DNA from: Alteromonas macleodii ATCC 27126
Lineage (GTDB): Bacteria > Pseudomonadota > Gammaproteobacteria > Enterobacterales > Alteromonadaceae
Direction of reading: 5' to 3'
DNA length: 64,000 bases
Assembly (NCBI RefSeq): GCF_000172635.2
Contig: NC_018632.1
Location: 1,612,001 to 1,676,000 of the forward strand
Shown: positions 46,279 through 56,417 of the stretch, in pieces
Layout: every line of letters starts with the position of its first letter
Position numbering within the stretch: the stretch's first letter is position 1
The notes under the pieces: model-generated
Seen by the model: only the letters and a program-made list of their open reading frames with translations
Told to the model about the DNA's origin: nothing
Database searches by the model: none
Position numbers and translations under genes: made by a program

Positions 46279-46554
46279 CTAGACCGACACTAGCGGTAAT
46301 CGAAGTACTTTTTCAACAAGCTCTCCGGCTTTTTCTTGGAAACCAACAAAGTGTTCAGTAGCTTCATGAGCATCAAGGGCATCCTGAGATTGCCATTTCT
46401 CCGTAATAACAAACACACCCTCTTCACTTGCATGTAGGTCATACATCACTGCGCCGACTTCTTCTCGGCTTGATTTAACCAAGGGTAACAATGCGTCTAA
46501 AAGTGCATCTTGTTGGTTTGGTTGAGAATAGATTACGACTGAAAACTCGATCAT
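46279..46554 (-). CDS. Antibiotic biosynthesis monooxygenase (YgiN-like quinol monooxygenase)
   Basis: A 91-aa ABM-fold protein with the family core SREEVGAVMYDLHASEEG and VITEKWQSQDALDAHEAT. Members such as YgiN oxidise quinols to quinones as cofactor-free dimers. It converges on the HxlR gene. Together with that regulator it suggests a small quinone/aldehyde response locus. Confidence 0.87.
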   Translation of the reverse strand: MIEFSVVIYSQPNQQDALLDALLPLVKSSREEVGAVMYDLHASEEGVFVITEKWQSQDALDAHEATEHFVGFQEKAGELVEKVLRLPLVSV

Positions 46555-46847
46555 TTTACTGTCCTATTGAGAAAAAACGCTAACATAGGCAACTAACGGA
46601 GTAATGGTTAGCGTTTAAAGCTGACTAGCAACTTTTTTCAGGTGAAAAGCAATCTCCACCATCAAATGCCTTTTACCGCTATGTCGCAGTTAGACGCTAT
46701 CTAAGCCTTTTTCTTAGATGCATTTTTTAGCGAATGAAAAAAGTTAATCTATAATGGCTTATACTAAAGTATAAAAGGGTGCTCATTATCCTTTGAGTGC
46801 CACCTCTTGAGGCGACGGAATGCAATTACCGAACGGGGCGATGCCCT

Positions 46848-48125
46848 ATGTTTGAAAAAACTTTTCACTTTTGTCCTGTTGGGCTCGCTCACGTAAGCGT
46901 GGATGGAAGCTTTATACGTGTAAATAAGCGACTGTGTGATTTTTTAGGATATTCTGATGAAGAACTAACGACGTTAACCTTTCAAGAATTAACTGCGCCA
47001 GATTATCTTGATGAAGATCTAAGTTACTTAGAGCGCCTGATGGCAGGTGATATCGATGACTATGCGATTGAAAAGCGATATGTAAGGCGCGATGGCGAGC
47101 AAGTTTGGGCGAAGTTAACAGTGTCTTTAGTAAGAGATCAGCGCGGCAACCCAGACTATTTTATTTCTATTGTGGAAGATATCGACGAGAAAAAGCGCAT
47201 CCAGTCTGAGCTCTTTCAAGTTGATGCCTTGTTTAGCAAAATTGTTAGCGCATTTTCTGATAGAACGTTTATATGGGTGGCGACGCCAGACTTGTCTAAA
47301 CTGCAATACGTTAACGATGGCTATTCAAACATATTCGGTCGCAACGAGTACGAACTTTACTGTAACCCTATGAGCTTTATTGATCATGTACATGAAGATG
47401 ATAAAGCACGGGTGTTAAAACTGTTCAGTCAACGCCCTTTGCAGAATTGGGATATTCAATATCGTATATACGACTCGAAAGGCGAAGTGAAGTACCTTCA
47501 CGATCGCGGAAGCTTGATATTTGACGACCGTGAAATGCAGTCGCTTATTTTAGGTACAGCCGACGACATAACAAGAGAGAAAACGCAGCAACAAGCTCTG
47601 ATGAGCGCCGTCACTAAATTAGAGCACCTGTCGAAAACCGACTCGCTCACTGGACTTGCGAATAGGAGAGAGATATTTAGCAAGTTAAGTGACGAAATTT
47701 CTCGTATGGATCGTGGCCAACAAACGTCAACGCTTGTTTATATAGACTTAAACAAATTCAAAGAAATTAACGATAAATATGGTCACAAGGTAGGAGACAA
47801 GGCGCTTGTTGAGTTCTCTGAAAGAATGAGTAGTTTGCTGCGTGATAGTGATAGATTCGGTCGTATTGGAGGAGATGAATTTGTCATCTTGCTCTATGGC
47901 ACGGGTGAAAAGGAAACGGAAGCTTTTTTTAATAGGGTTGCCCAAAGCGACTTTGAAGTTAATGTAGATGGCAATAAGGTAGTACCAATTGGCTTCAGTG
48001 TTGGCTGGGTTGAGTGGAGCGAAGGGATTGAAACCGTGCAGGAGTGGCTAGATAAGGCCGATGAGGTAATGTACGGAAAAAAGCGTTATCAGCAAGTTTT
48101 AACCGCGATTGATAAAGCGATGTAG
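46848..48125 (+). CDS. PAS-PAS-GGDEF diguanylate cyclase
   Basis: A 425-aa cytoplasmic protein with two PAS modules (about 1-120 and 125-255; PAC-type ends SIVEDIDEKKR and GTADDITREK), then GGDEF (about 265-425) with intact RIGGDEFVIL. It should make c-di-GMP in response to a signal bound by PAS. The start at 46848 is preferred since MFEKTF begins the PAS domain; an upstream in-frame codon at 46797 lacks a clear ribosome site. Confidence 0.9.
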   Translation: MFEKTFHFCPVGLAHVSVDGSFIRVNKRLCDFLGYSDEELTTLTFQELTAPDYLDEDLSYLERLMAGDIDDYAIEKRYVRRDGEQVWAKLTVSLVRDQRGNPDYFISIVEDIDEKKRIQSELFQVDALFSKIVSAFSDRTFIWVATPDLSKLQYVNDGYSNIFGRNEYELYCNPMSFIDHVHEDDKARVLKLFSQRPLQNWDIQYRIYDSKGEVKYLHDRGSLIFDDREMQSLILGTADDITREKTQQQALMSAVTKLEHLSKTDSLTGLANRREIFSKLSDEISRMDRGQQTSTLVYIDLNKFKEINDKYGHKVGDKALVEFSERMSSLLRDSDRFGRIGGDEFVILLYGTGEKETEAFFNRVAQSDFEVNVDGNKVVPIGFSVGWVEWSEGIETVQEWLDKADEVMYGKKRYQQVLTAIDKAM

Positions 48126-48168
48126 ACAGCTATTCCTGAGACTCGATATCTACATCGCTTTCGCCATT

Positions 48169-49428
48169 CTATTTTTGTCTTTGAGCGAACCAGCGCGCTA
48201 TTTCCTGACGCTCTTCGTCTGTCATTTTTGTCTTGTTTAAAAATGGCATGTCTTTGGTCACAGTGGTTCTTCGAACCACTTGTGGCGCAAACCTTTCAAT
48301 ATCTTCCCATGTATCTAATACTACGCCTAAAGGCGCGACTTTAAAGATATCGTCGGTTGGCGTGCGCGAGTGGCAACCCACACAATGGGTTGTAATTAAG
48401 CTTACTACTCGCTCATTGCTTACTTCAGAACTCGCTTGGGCGACTGCATTGTTAGCCGTTACTTTTTTACCTACTTCATCGACAAGGCTCACATCTTCAT
48501 GTCCTTCATTCGATGTATGTGATGGCGACTGAGGCCATGACACCCATAGCGCTATTGCTAGCATAGCGACTGCGCCAGACACTAAAATACCTGGTTTAGT
48601 GATGCCCACATGACGCAAGTTAAAGAAATGACGTATCCAAGCGGCAGCGGCCATTATCGCAATGAGTACCAGCCAATTTTGCGGGTGTTGATACGTCATG
48701 GGGTAATGATTTGAAATCATGATAAACAGCAGAGGCAGCGTAAAGTAGTTATTGTGTACCGAACGCAATTTAGCGCTCGCACCCCAAGTAGGATCAATAT
48801 CTTTCTTATCGGCTACAGCTGCTACCATTTTGCGCTGGTTCGGCATGATGTTGAAAAAGACATTCCCTGCCATGATAGTGCCAATAAGCGCACCAACGTG
48901 AATATAGGCACCGCGACCGCTAAACCACTGGGTAGACAGGTAGCTGACAATACAAACAAGCGCGACTAATCCAATACCGAAGGCAAGTGGATATTTTGCC
49001 AATGGGCTGCGACAAGCAAATTCGTATAAGGCTAGTCCGCCAAAGATTAACCCTAAACTTAAAGATATTGCCGTGGTCGGTGACATGGCGTTTACCGAAG
49101 GGTCGATAAGATAAGCGCTAGCACCAAAGTAATAAACAATTATGAGTAGTGCGAAACCCGATAACCACGTGGTATAGGCTTCCCACTTAAACCAGTGCAG
49201 TGTTTCTGGCATTTTCTCTGGGCCATAGGCGTATTTTGCGACCTCATAAAAGCCGCCACCGTGAATAGCCCATAAGTCGCCTTTGATACCTTTGTCCTGT
49301 TTCCATTTAGGTGGCGTGCGTAGATTGTTATCCAACCAAATGAAGTAAAACGACGCGCCAATCCACGCTACACCCGCTACAACGTGGAACCAACGTACAA
49401 ATAAACTTATCCAATCTAGCCACGGCAT
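48169..49428 (-). CDS. puuD: Membrane urate oxidase (urate hydroxylase) with cytochrome c domain
   Basis: Oxidises urate to 5-hydroxyisourate, passing electrons to a haem rather than making H2O2. The 419-aa protein has an N-terminal membrane domain of eight or so helices (FHVVAGVAWIGASFYFIWLD and WAIHGGGFYEVAKY are family markers) and a C-terminal cytochrome c domain with CVGCHSR (about 353) and a methionine ligand region near MPFLNKTKM. It ends the operon xdhABC-uraD-uraH-guaD-puuD and produces the substrate of UraH. Confidence 0.95.
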   Translation of the reverse strand: MPWLDWISLFVRWFHVVAGVAWIGASFYFIWLDNNLRTPPKWKQDKGIKGDLWAIHGGGFYEVAKYAYGPEKMPETLHWFKWEAYTTWLSGFALLIIVYYFGASAYLIDPSVNAMSPTTAISLSLGLIFGGLALYEFACRSPLAKYPLAFGIGLVALVCIVSYLSTQWFSGRGAYIHVGALIGTIMAGNVFFNIMPNQRKMVAAVADKKDIDPTWGASAKLRSVHNNYFTLPLLFIMISNHYPMTYQHPQNWLVLIAIMAAAAWIRHFFNLRHVGITKPGILVSGAVAMLAIALWVSWPQSPSHTSNEGHEDVSLVDEVGKKVTANNAVAQASSEVSNERVVSLITTHCVGCHSRTPTDDIFKVAPLGVVLDTWEDIERFAPQVVRRTTVTKDMPFLNKTKMTDEERQEIARWFAQRQK

Positions 49429-49475
49429 TATTGTTCTCCTTATTTAGGGCCAAAAAGCCCTACAGCAGCCTGTTA

Positions 49476-50768
49476 TTAATGATGTTCTTTTTTATAGCGG
49501 CAGGTGCCGCTTATCCACGTTTGGTCGATAGCGCGGTCATCACCTAAAATACTCAAGGCAAAAAACACATCGTCAAAGTCCGCGTCTTCTTTTATTCTCA
49601 ATTGTGTCAATTCGTCAAACCTAGGCTCAACAACGATAAAGTCAGCAGTGGTGCCTGGCTTTAAGTTGCCTATTTCATGATCAAGCGCATGAGCTACGGC
49701 CGCGCCTTGGGTCATAAGATAAAAGCCTTCTAACGGGCTGATGGGCTCGCTGCGCAATTGACTAACCTTGTATGCATCGCCGTAGGTTTTAAACATGTTA
49801 AACGTAGTGCCTGCACCCACATCGGTGGCCATGGCCACATGGACCTTGTTAGCACGCGCTGCGGTCATATCAAAAAGGCCACTTCCTAAAAACAGGTTAG
49901 ATGTAGGACAGAAGGCCACCGTAGCGCCGCTTTCGCCTAAGCGCGCCCATTCGTTGGGCGTAAGGTGAATGCCATGGCCAAACACCGCACGTTCACGCAC
50001 AAGGCTGTAGGTGTCATATACATCTAAATAGCCGTCCGCTTTAGGGAATAAGCTCTTCACCCATGCAATCTCGTCTAAGTTCTCAGACAAGTGTGTTTGA
50101 ATGAAAACGTCGGGATACTGCTTGGCAAGTTCCCCTAATGCAGCAAGCTGAGCTTCAGTACTGGTTGGCGCAAAACGGGGCGTTAGCGCATAGCGGTTGC
50201 GGCCCTTGTTATGCCAAGCTTCGATTAATTCTGCACTGTCAGCTTGTGCTGTGTCGGCGCAGTCATTAAGCGCACTAGGGCAATTCCTGTCCATACATAC
50301 TTTACCGGCCACAATTGCCATATCAATTTCGCTTGCTGCACTAAATAATGCGTGGCTACTGCTTTTATGAACCGTAGTAAAAACAAAACCTGTGGTAGTA
50401 CCGTTCTTTAGCAATTGGCGCAAAAATACGTTAGCAATGGTTTTAGCGTGTTCACTGTCAGCAAACTGCATTTCTGTGGGAAACGTATAGTTTTCAAGCC
50501 AGCTCAACAGCTGCTCGCCATAATGAGCTATGCTCTGTGTTTGCGGATAATGCAGGTGGCTGTCTATTAAACCTGGCAAAATCCACTTGCCTGAAAAATC
50601 TGTCACAGTGGCAGCCGGGTAGCGCTTTGCTATCTCTTCAAATGTGCCAATGTCTTTTATTTCTTTATTGTCTACTAACAAACCACCGTCTTTGAATATA
50701 GCGATGTCATTATCGAACTGTGTAGTTTGGTTAGGAAAGTGCGCAATGCTTGCACGAAAAAGCTGCAT
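49476..50768 (-). CDS. guaD: Guanine deaminase
   Basis: Deaminates guanine to xanthine. The 430-aa amidohydrolase shows the metal motif DSHLHYPQT, the diagnostic VCMDRNCP, IQTHLSEN, GHGIHLT and the metal Asp in MATDVGAGT. Xanthine then goes to XdhAB encoded in the same operon. It starts 5 bases after the uraH stop. Confidence 0.96.
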   Translation of the reverse strand: MQLFRASIAHFPNQTTQFDNDIAIFKDGGLLVDNKEIKDIGTFEEIAKRYPAATVTDFSGKWILPGLIDSHLHYPQTQSIAHYGEQLLSWLENYTFPTEMQFADSEHAKTIANVFLRQLLKNGTTTGFVFTTVHKSSSHALFSAASEIDMAIVAGKVCMDRNCPSALNDCADTAQADSAELIEAWHNKGRNRYALTPRFAPTSTEAQLAALGELAKQYPDVFIQTHLSENLDEIAWVKSLFPKADGYLDVYDTYSLVRERAVFGHGIHLTPNEWARLGESGATVAFCPTSNLFLGSGLFDMTAARANKVHVAMATDVGAGTTFNMFKTYGDAYKVSQLRSEPISPLEGFYLMTQGAAVAHALDHEIGNLKPGTTADFIVVEPRFDELTQLRIKEDADFDDVFFALSILGDDRAIDQTWISGTCRYKKEHH

Positions 50769-50773
50769 GTTTG

Positions 50774-51100
50774 TTAGCTGCCCCTGTAGCTGCTGAAACC
50801 GAATGGAGAGATAAGAAGTGGCACATGATAATGACCGCCATTCTCATCAAGTTCAAATGTAATATCAATGTGTGGGTAGAAACTTTTGTCATGCGTTTCT
50901 ACAAGGTAAGGCTTGCAGTGAAAGCGCAGGGTATAAACGCCTGCGGCAAAACCGTCTTCAACGCCCCAGTTGTTAAAACGCCCGTCATTATCCGTTTCAC
51001 CCGAAAGGGTGCTACCGTCAGGTAGTGTAAGTGTAAGGGCAATGCCTTGTGCTGGCTTACCTAATGTAGTGTCGAGTACGTGGCTAGAAAGCGTATTCAT
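50774..51100 (-). CDS. uraH: 5-Hydroxyisourate hydrolase
   Basis: A transthyretin-like enzyme of 108 aa that hydrolyses 5-hydroxyisourate to OHCU. All markers are present: LSSHVLDTTLGKPA at the N-terminus, the central Arg in TLRF and the C-terminal YHVPLLISPFGFSSYRGS, with the catalytic tetrapeptide YRGS at the end. No signal peptide, hence cytoplasmic. Confidence 0.96.
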   Translation of the reverse strand: MNTLSSHVLDTTLGKPAQGIALTLTLPDGSTLSGETDNDGRFNNWGVEDGFAAGVYTLRFHCKPYLVETHDKSFYPHIDITFELDENGGHYHVPLLISPFGFSSYRGS

Positions 51101-51158
51101 ACTGTTTTCCTTAAAAACTATTCAATGCGTATTGACCATATTTTTGAAAATACGGGGG

Positions 51159-51662
51159 TTAATCCAGCGCTTTGTTAATACGCAATAGGGTTATCTTTAT
51201 TTGCTCTGCAGCAGCATTGGTAATCTCTTGCTGTGTGGTATTGGGTAGCCTAGCTTGTAATGCTTCTAACATAGTCTGCGCAGAAAGACCGGTGGCACAA
51301 ATAATAAAGATAAACCCGTGCTTGTCTAAATAGGCGTGATTGGCTTCTTTTAACTGGTGTAAAACGGCCTCGGACGCGCTGGCTGTACCCGACTGCTCGC
51401 CCGCAGCAATGGCTTTGGTATTTGCAAACTTTTTGCGCAACGAATCAACGTCGCCAATCATGGGGTGTGCCGTAAAAGCTTCAAGGTAGTCGTCATCACT
51501 GCATTTGGCCCACGCGCTCTTCGCTTGATTAACAAGTGCGTCCTTGTCGCTGTAGGGGCGTGCTTTTACCATTTGATAAATCCAGGTTTTCGCCGCGCAG
51601 CATTGCTCAAACCAAGAAGATGCCTCTTCAGCGCTTAGCGTATTTAATTCTTTAAGTGTCAC
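51159..51662 (-). CDS. uraD: OHCU decarboxylase
   Basis: Converts OHCU to S-allantoin. The 167-aa protein has the catalytic His in FTAHPMIGD, Glu and Gln in AAGEQSG, and FIFIICATGLSAQ. I place the start at GTG 51662 (GTGACACTTAAA), behind AAAAGGA, because it matches the family N-terminus (TLKELNTLS); a frame extending to 51707 would overlap xdhC by 56 bases. With GTG 51662 the overlap with xdhC is 11 bases, consistent with coupled translation. Confidence 0.9.
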   Translation of the reverse strand: MTLKELNTLSAEEASSWFEQCCAAKTWIYQMVKARPYSDKDALVNQAKSAWAKCSDDDYLEAFTAHPMIGDVDSLRKKFANTKAIAAGEQSGTASASEAVLHQLKEANHAYLDKHGFIFIICATGLSAQTMLEALQARLPNTTQQEITNAAAEQIKITLLRINKALD

Positions 51663-52551
51663 TGGTGGTGTCCTTTTCTTTGTGAAAAGCTGTAACGGGT
51701 TTCTCACTGTATTTGTTACTGTTGCCTGCCGTTACTTCTTTTACATGAAGACGCTCGATAATTTGCGCAGATATAGAAACGGCAACTTCAATTGGTTGCT
51801 TGCCAGGGATATCTCGGTTACCTATTGGCGTAAATAGCCTTGCCAGCGCGTTGTCGTCAAACCCACGCTGAGTCAGTTTGGTAATAAAGCGCTTTGCTTT
51901 GGTGTCTGAACCAATTAACCCAACAAAGGGGAGGGAAGGTTGCTTTAACGCCTGTTCTGTAATGCGATAGTCCAATTGATGATCGTGGGTGAGTATAATC
52001 AGCCAACTGTTCTCATCAAGGTGTCTAACTTCGCTCTCTGGTGCTTCTTCCACGACTTTGTGCACGTTGGCTGGCAAAGACGATGGAAACAGTTCCTCGC
52101 GACTGTCTATCCACGAAATGCGTACAGGCAATTGAGCCAAAATAGGCACCAATGCTTTTGCAACATGGCCAGCACCAAAAATGGCGATGTGCTGCTGATG
52201 AACGTTACACACGTCAAATAGCACCTTTACCGCGCCGCCGCAGCACTGTCCTAAAGAACTGCTTAACGGGTAGCTGTGAAGTTCAGTGCATGCTTCGCCT
52301 TTTGCAAGGTACTCTCGTGCGCGGGCAATGGCATTAAACTCAAGGTGCCCGCCGCCAATGGTATCGATGCTTTGTGAAGCGGTAACTACCATTTTACTCC
52401 CGGGTTCACGAGGTGTAGAGCCTGCAGTGCCAACCACAGTCACAAGCACATAGCCTTCATTACGCGCTTGGCATTCGGCTATTCCCTCATACCAGTTTGT
52501 TGCACGAAATGATTGGGGCGCGCGAGATGACTTTGCTGCCGTGAGTGTCAT
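51652..52551 (-). CDS. xdhC: Xanthine dehydrogenase maturation factor XdhC
   Basis: XdhC binds molybdenum cofactor, protects it, helps add the terminal sulfur and inserts it in XdhB. The 299-aa protein has the N-terminal VTVVGTAGSTPREPGSKMVV motif, the Cys-containing LGQCCGGAVKVLF and a Rossmann domain (IAIFGAGHVAKALVP). The last 40 residues are a variable tail. It overlaps xdhB by 4 bases (ATGA) and uraD by about 11. Confidence 0.93.
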   Translation of the reverse strand: MTLTAAKSSRAPQSFRATNWYEGIAECQARNEGYVLVTVVGTAGSTPREPGSKMVVTASQSIDTIGGGHLEFNAIARAREYLAKGEACTELHSYPLSSSLGQCCGGAVKVLFDVCNVHQQHIAIFGAGHVAKALVPILAQLPVRISWIDSREELFPSSLPANVHKVVEEAPESEVRHLDENSWLIILTHDHQLDYRITEQALKQPSLPFVGLIGSDTKAKRFITKLTQRGFDDNALARLFTPIGNRDIPGKQPIEVAVSISAQIIERLHVKEVTAGNSNKYSEKPVTAFHKEKDTTSDT

Positions 52552-54914
52552 AAAACACCGCCTCGACTGGAAGAATGCTGCATAGCACTTACTGCATTTA
52601 ACACGCGTTCTGGTGTGGCTGGTGTATCTAGTTGCGGATCAACTGTGTAGCCAGATAGGCTAGATATGGCGTCTTTAAGGGCGCACCACACTGAAATAGC
52701 CAGCATAAATGGTGGCTCGCCAACCGCTTTTGAGTGGTAAATGCTGTCTTCAGCATTCTTTCTACCAAACAGCTTCACATTAAACTCTTTTGGCGTATCG
52801 CCAATGGCTGGAATTTTATAGGTCGCCATATTTTCACTTATCAGCTTACCCGCTTCATTCCATTTAAGGTCTTCTGTGGTAAGCCAACCCATACCTTGAA
52901 TAAACGCGCCTTCTATTTGGCCAATATCAATGGCAGGGTTAAGACTGTTGCCAACATCGTGGAGTACGTTAACTTTATCTACCGTATATTCACCGGTAAG
53001 TGTATCGACAGAGACTTCGCTCATTGAGACGCCATAGGCAAAATAGAAAAACGGACGGCCTTCACCGGTTTCGCGGTTATACTGTAATTTTGGGGTTTTG
53101 TAGAAACCGCTTGAAGACAAAGATACACGAGCAAAATACGCTTTCTGCACAAGCTCGGTAAAGGTAATTTTGTGCTCATCCAATACCACGTGCTCATTAA
53201 TGAATAGCACGTCGCCAGCGCGGTCCTCTAGACCTAAGCTTTTGGCAAAGCACTCGGCCAAACGGGCTTTTAGCGTAATACATGCATTTTGTACGGCTTT
53301 TCCGTTTAAGTCAGTGCCGCTTGAAGCTGCTGTTGGTGAAGTGTTAGGTACTTTGTCAGTGCGTGTTGCAGTGACTTCAATCATATCCAAATCTAGTCCA
53401 AATTCATTGGCTGCAATTTGGCCTATTTTGGTGTGAAGCCCTTGGCCCATTTCAGTACCACCATGGTTCACCTGAATACTACCATCAGTATAAATGTGCA
53501 CTAAAGCGCCAGCTTGGTTTAAATGCTTCGCGGTGAATGAAATGCCAAACTTAACAGGCGTTAGCGCTAAACCTTTCTTAATCACCGGGCTTTCGCGGTT
53601 AAACGCTGCAATAGCTTCACGGCGCTGCCAATACTGAGCGGTTTCTTCTAGCTCGGCAATCATATCGGGCAGAAGGTTATGTTCTACCTTCATTCCGTAG
53701 GGGGTAAAACTACCTGTAGTGGGGCCGTATAAATTACGTTTTCTTACCGATAGGGGGTCGCTGCCAATAGCACGGGCAATTTTATCAATCACGGCTTCAG
53801 CCATAATCATACCTTGCGGTCCGCCAAAGCCTCGATAAGCGGTGTGCGATACCATATTGGTTTGCAATCTGTGGCCAACAATGTCGCTATCACCTAAGAA
53901 ATAACCATTGTCCGCATGGAACATGGCTCTATCGACAATGGCGTCAGATAAATCAGGCGAGTGCCCACAAATACCATTGATTGTCATGCGGGTGGCTTCA
54001 ATTTTACCTGTCTCGTCAAAGGCCACGTCGAACTCGTTTTCGAACGGGTGACGTTTGCCAGTAACATGCATATCGGTGAAGCGTGGTAAGCGAAGCTTAA
54101 CCGCACATTGATTGCGCGATGCCAGTAGAGCCGCTATACAGGCCCATTGCGCGGCTTGCGTTTCTTTTCCGCCAAAGCCGCCGCCCATACGTCGCATGTC
54201 TACCATTACACGGTGCAATTTTACATCGAGCACTTCGGCAACGAGTTTTTGTACCTCACTGGGATGTTGACTAGACGTATAGATTTTCATGCGATCTTCT
54301 TCATCAGGGATCGCAAGGCTCACTTGTCCTTCTAAGTACATATGTTCCTGTCCACCAATACTGAGCGTGCCATGTGCTTGGTGGATCGCTTTTTCAAATG
54401 TACTTTCAACGCGGTCAGTATGTTGGCCAAACCGATGTAGGGGACGCACAAACGTTTGCTGCTGGTGGGCAGCTTCGGCATTAAGTATAGGTTTGGCTTC
54501 ACTCACCTCTACTTTCCCTTTTAGCGCAGCTTGTCGGGCAAGGTTTATCGAAGTGGCAAGCACTGCAAATACAGGCTGACCGAAGAATTTGATTTCGCCA
54601 TTAGCAAGTAACGGATCGCCTTCGAACACAGGTCCAATATCTTTATGGCCAGGCACGTCGTCAATCGTAACCACATCTACAACGCCTTCACTTTGGCGAA
54701 CAGCGTCAAGATTTATCGAGTTAATTGTACCTTTTGCGCATTGGCTTACACCAACGGCAGCATAAAGAGTGCCTTGAGGTTCAATAACATCGTCAACATA
54801 GTTGGCACTGCCTTGTACTTGGCGTGTTGCGCTCTCGTGCTTTTTAGATACGTGAACGACACTTTGCTTGTCGTTTTGTTGCAGTGAATTAGGGGCATCA
54901 ATTAACTTACGCAT
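52548..54914 (-). CDS. xdhB: Xanthine dehydrogenase molybdopterin subunit XdhB
   Basis: The catalytic large subunit that turns hypoxanthine into xanthine and xanthine into urate. About 788 aa, with molybdopterin contacts MRRMGGGFGGKE, AYRGFGGPQG, HGGTEMGQGLHTK and the catalytic Glu in KAVGEPPFML. No Tat signal, so it is cytoplasmic, unlike the IorB-like enzyme of this window. The ATG at 54914 (overlapping the xdhA stop) matches the family start better than the frame opening at 54935. Confidence 0.94.
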   Translation of the reverse strand: MRKLIDAPNSLQQNDKQSVVHVSKKHESATRQVQGSANYVDDVIEPQGTLYAAVGVSQCAKGTINSINLDAVRQSEGVVDVVTIDDVPGHKDIGPVFEGDPLLANGEIKFFGQPVFAVLATSINLARQAALKGKVEVSEAKPILNAEAAHQQQTFVRPLHRFGQHTDRVESTFEKAIHQAHGTLSIGGQEHMYLEGQVSLAIPDEEDRMKIYTSSQHPSEVQKLVAEVLDVKLHRVMVDMRRMGGGFGGKETQAAQWACIAALLASRNQCAVKLRLPRFTDMHVTGKRHPFENEFDVAFDETGKIEATRMTINGICGHSPDLSDAIVDRAMFHADNGYFLGDSDIVGHRLQTNMVSHTAYRGFGGPQGMIMAEAVIDKIARAIGSDPLSVRKRNLYGPTTGSFTPYGMKVEHNLLPDMIAELEETAQYWQRREAIAAFNRESPVIKKGLALTPVKFGISFTAKHLNQAGALVHIYTDGSIQVNHGGTEMGQGLHTKIGQIAANEFGLDLDMIEVTATRTDKVPNTSPTAASSGTDLNGKAVQNACITLKARLAECFAKSLGLEDRAGDVLFINEHVVLDEHKITFTELVQKAYFARVSLSSSGFYKTPKLQYNRETGEGRPFFYFAYGVSMSEVSVDTLTGEYTVDKVNVLHDVGNSLNPAIDIGQIEGAFIQGMGWLTTEDLKWNEAGKLISENMATYKIPAIGDTPKEFNVKLFGRKNAEDSIYHSKAVGEPPFMLAISVWCALKDAISSLSGYTVDPQLDTPATPERVLNAVSAMQHSSSRGGVL

Positions 54915-56352
54915 GCTGCACCACCCGTGTTTCAAATTGGTTTGCTGTTTGGTTTTCTAACCAGAAGCGATGCCACAGGTTAGCTAAAACAGTTTTACGG
55001 TATTGGGCTGTAGCGCGCACATCATCGATAGGTGAAAATGCATCGAATAAGACTTGTTTGCCCAACGTTAAACATTCGTTGCTAGCGAACTGCTTACCTT
55101 TCAAAACGTTTTCTAACGCATTGCAGGTTGACGGAACTGCTGCTACACCACCAAAGCCACTGCTAATGGCTTCTACTTTGCCGTTGTCGAGTGTGACATT
55201 AAATACGGCGCATACTGCAGAAATATCATCTTCAAATCGTTTCGATATTTTATATGCAGCTAATGCTTGATTGGGCTGTTTCAATGGTATTTCTATTGCA
55301 CTTATCCATTCATCTTTCGCCAGCATGGTCTCGCGATAGCCTGTGAAGAATGTGCTAATTGGGATCATACGAACGCTCTCGCCGTTATCTAAATGCAGTA
55401 TGGCATTCAACGCGAGTAGTAACGGTGGCATATCACCAATAGGGGAAGCGTTAGCCACGTTACCGCCAATGGTAGCCTGATTGCGGATAGGCAACGAGGC
55501 AAATCGGGTAACAAGCTCAGCCACTTGCGGAAATGCATTTAGTAATAAAGGTGCCGCATCATTTAGCGGTACAGCTGCACCAAGAATAAGAGAATGCTCG
55601 CTTTTGGTGCATTGTTTTAGTGCATCAATATGCGTCACACTGATAAGCGTTTCTACATCTTTTAGCTGTTGCGTGAACTGAAGGCTTAAATCCGTGCTGC
55701 CAGCGACTAGCTGTGCAGCTGGATGCGCTTGAATCAGAGTCTTCAGTTCTTCGCGAGACGTTGGCGTATGGATATTGCCCGTACCAGTGGGTTTCTCACC
55801 AGATAATGACAGTAATGTAGAAAGGGTGGCAGCTTGGCGTGCAGTGAATTGATCAACAGGTGTTTGTTCGCACACCTCCATCGTAGCATCGATAATAGGG
55901 CGGTAGCCTGTGCAGCGACATAAGTTGCCTGATAAAGCGTGCAGCACATCGTCGCGATTTGGTTTTGTATTGCTGTGATATAAGGCAAACATCGACATGA
56001 TAAAACCAGGTGTGCAAAAGCCACACTGAGAACCATGGTGATCAACTAACGCCTGCTGTACGGGGTGTAAGTGTTTACCATCGTTCAAATGCTCAACAAA
56101 TAAAAGCTGCTTCCCATGAACTGCACTCATTAGCGTGATGCAGCTATTCACTGTTCGATAATTAAGTTTTGCAGCGCTATTTGAGGAGGCTGGTTCCACA
56201 AGTACTACGGTACATGCACCGCAGTCTCCTGCTGCACAGCCTTCTTTTGTGCCTGTTTTTTTGCGATGTTCGCGAATAAATTGTAGAAGGGTGAGGTCGG
56301 CCCGCGCTTCATTTAATTCAACGACATCGTTATTTATTAGAAAGCGAATCAT
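54907..56352 (-). CDS. xdhA: Xanthine dehydrogenase FeS/FAD subunit XdhA
   Basis: The electron-transfer subunit: two [2Fe-2S] clusters (EGCAAGDCGACTVV and QCGFCTPGF ... LCRCTGYRPI, within residues 1-165) and an FAD domain (about 195-480, with LVAGSTDLSLQ and TIGGNVANASPIGD). It passes electrons to NAD+. About 481 aa. The ATG at 56352 has AAGG seven bases upstream; a GTG at 56358 is a less likely start. It is the first gene of a seven-gene operon, preceded by a palindrome that fits the divergent TetR regulator. Confidence 0.95.
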   Translation of the reverse strand: MIRFLINNDVVELNEARADLTLLQFIREHRKKTGTKEGCAAGDCGACTVVLVEPASSNSAAKLNYRTVNSCITLMSAVHGKQLLFVEHLNDGKHLHPVQQALVDHHGSQCGFCTPGFIMSMFALYHSNTKPNRDDVLHALSGNLCRCTGYRPIIDATMEVCEQTPVDQFTARQAATLSTLLSLSGEKPTGTGNIHTPTSREELKTLIQAHPAAQLVAGSTDLSLQFTQQLKDVETLISVTHIDALKQCTKSEHSLILGAAVPLNDAAPLLLNAFPQVAELVTRFASLPIRNQATIGGNVANASPIGDMPPLLLALNAILHLDNGESVRMIPISTFFTGYRETMLAKDEWISAIEIPLKQPNQALAAYKISKRFEDDISAVCAVFNVTLDNGKVEAISSGFGGVAAVPSTCNALENVLKGKQFASNECLTLGKQVLFDAFSPIDDVRATAQYRKTVLANLWHRFWLENQTANQFETRVVQHA

Positions 56353-56417
56353 ACTCACACCTTCTTGTTATATTCATTCTTGTATTCATTAATATAGCTG
56401 TATTTTTTCAATAAAAG

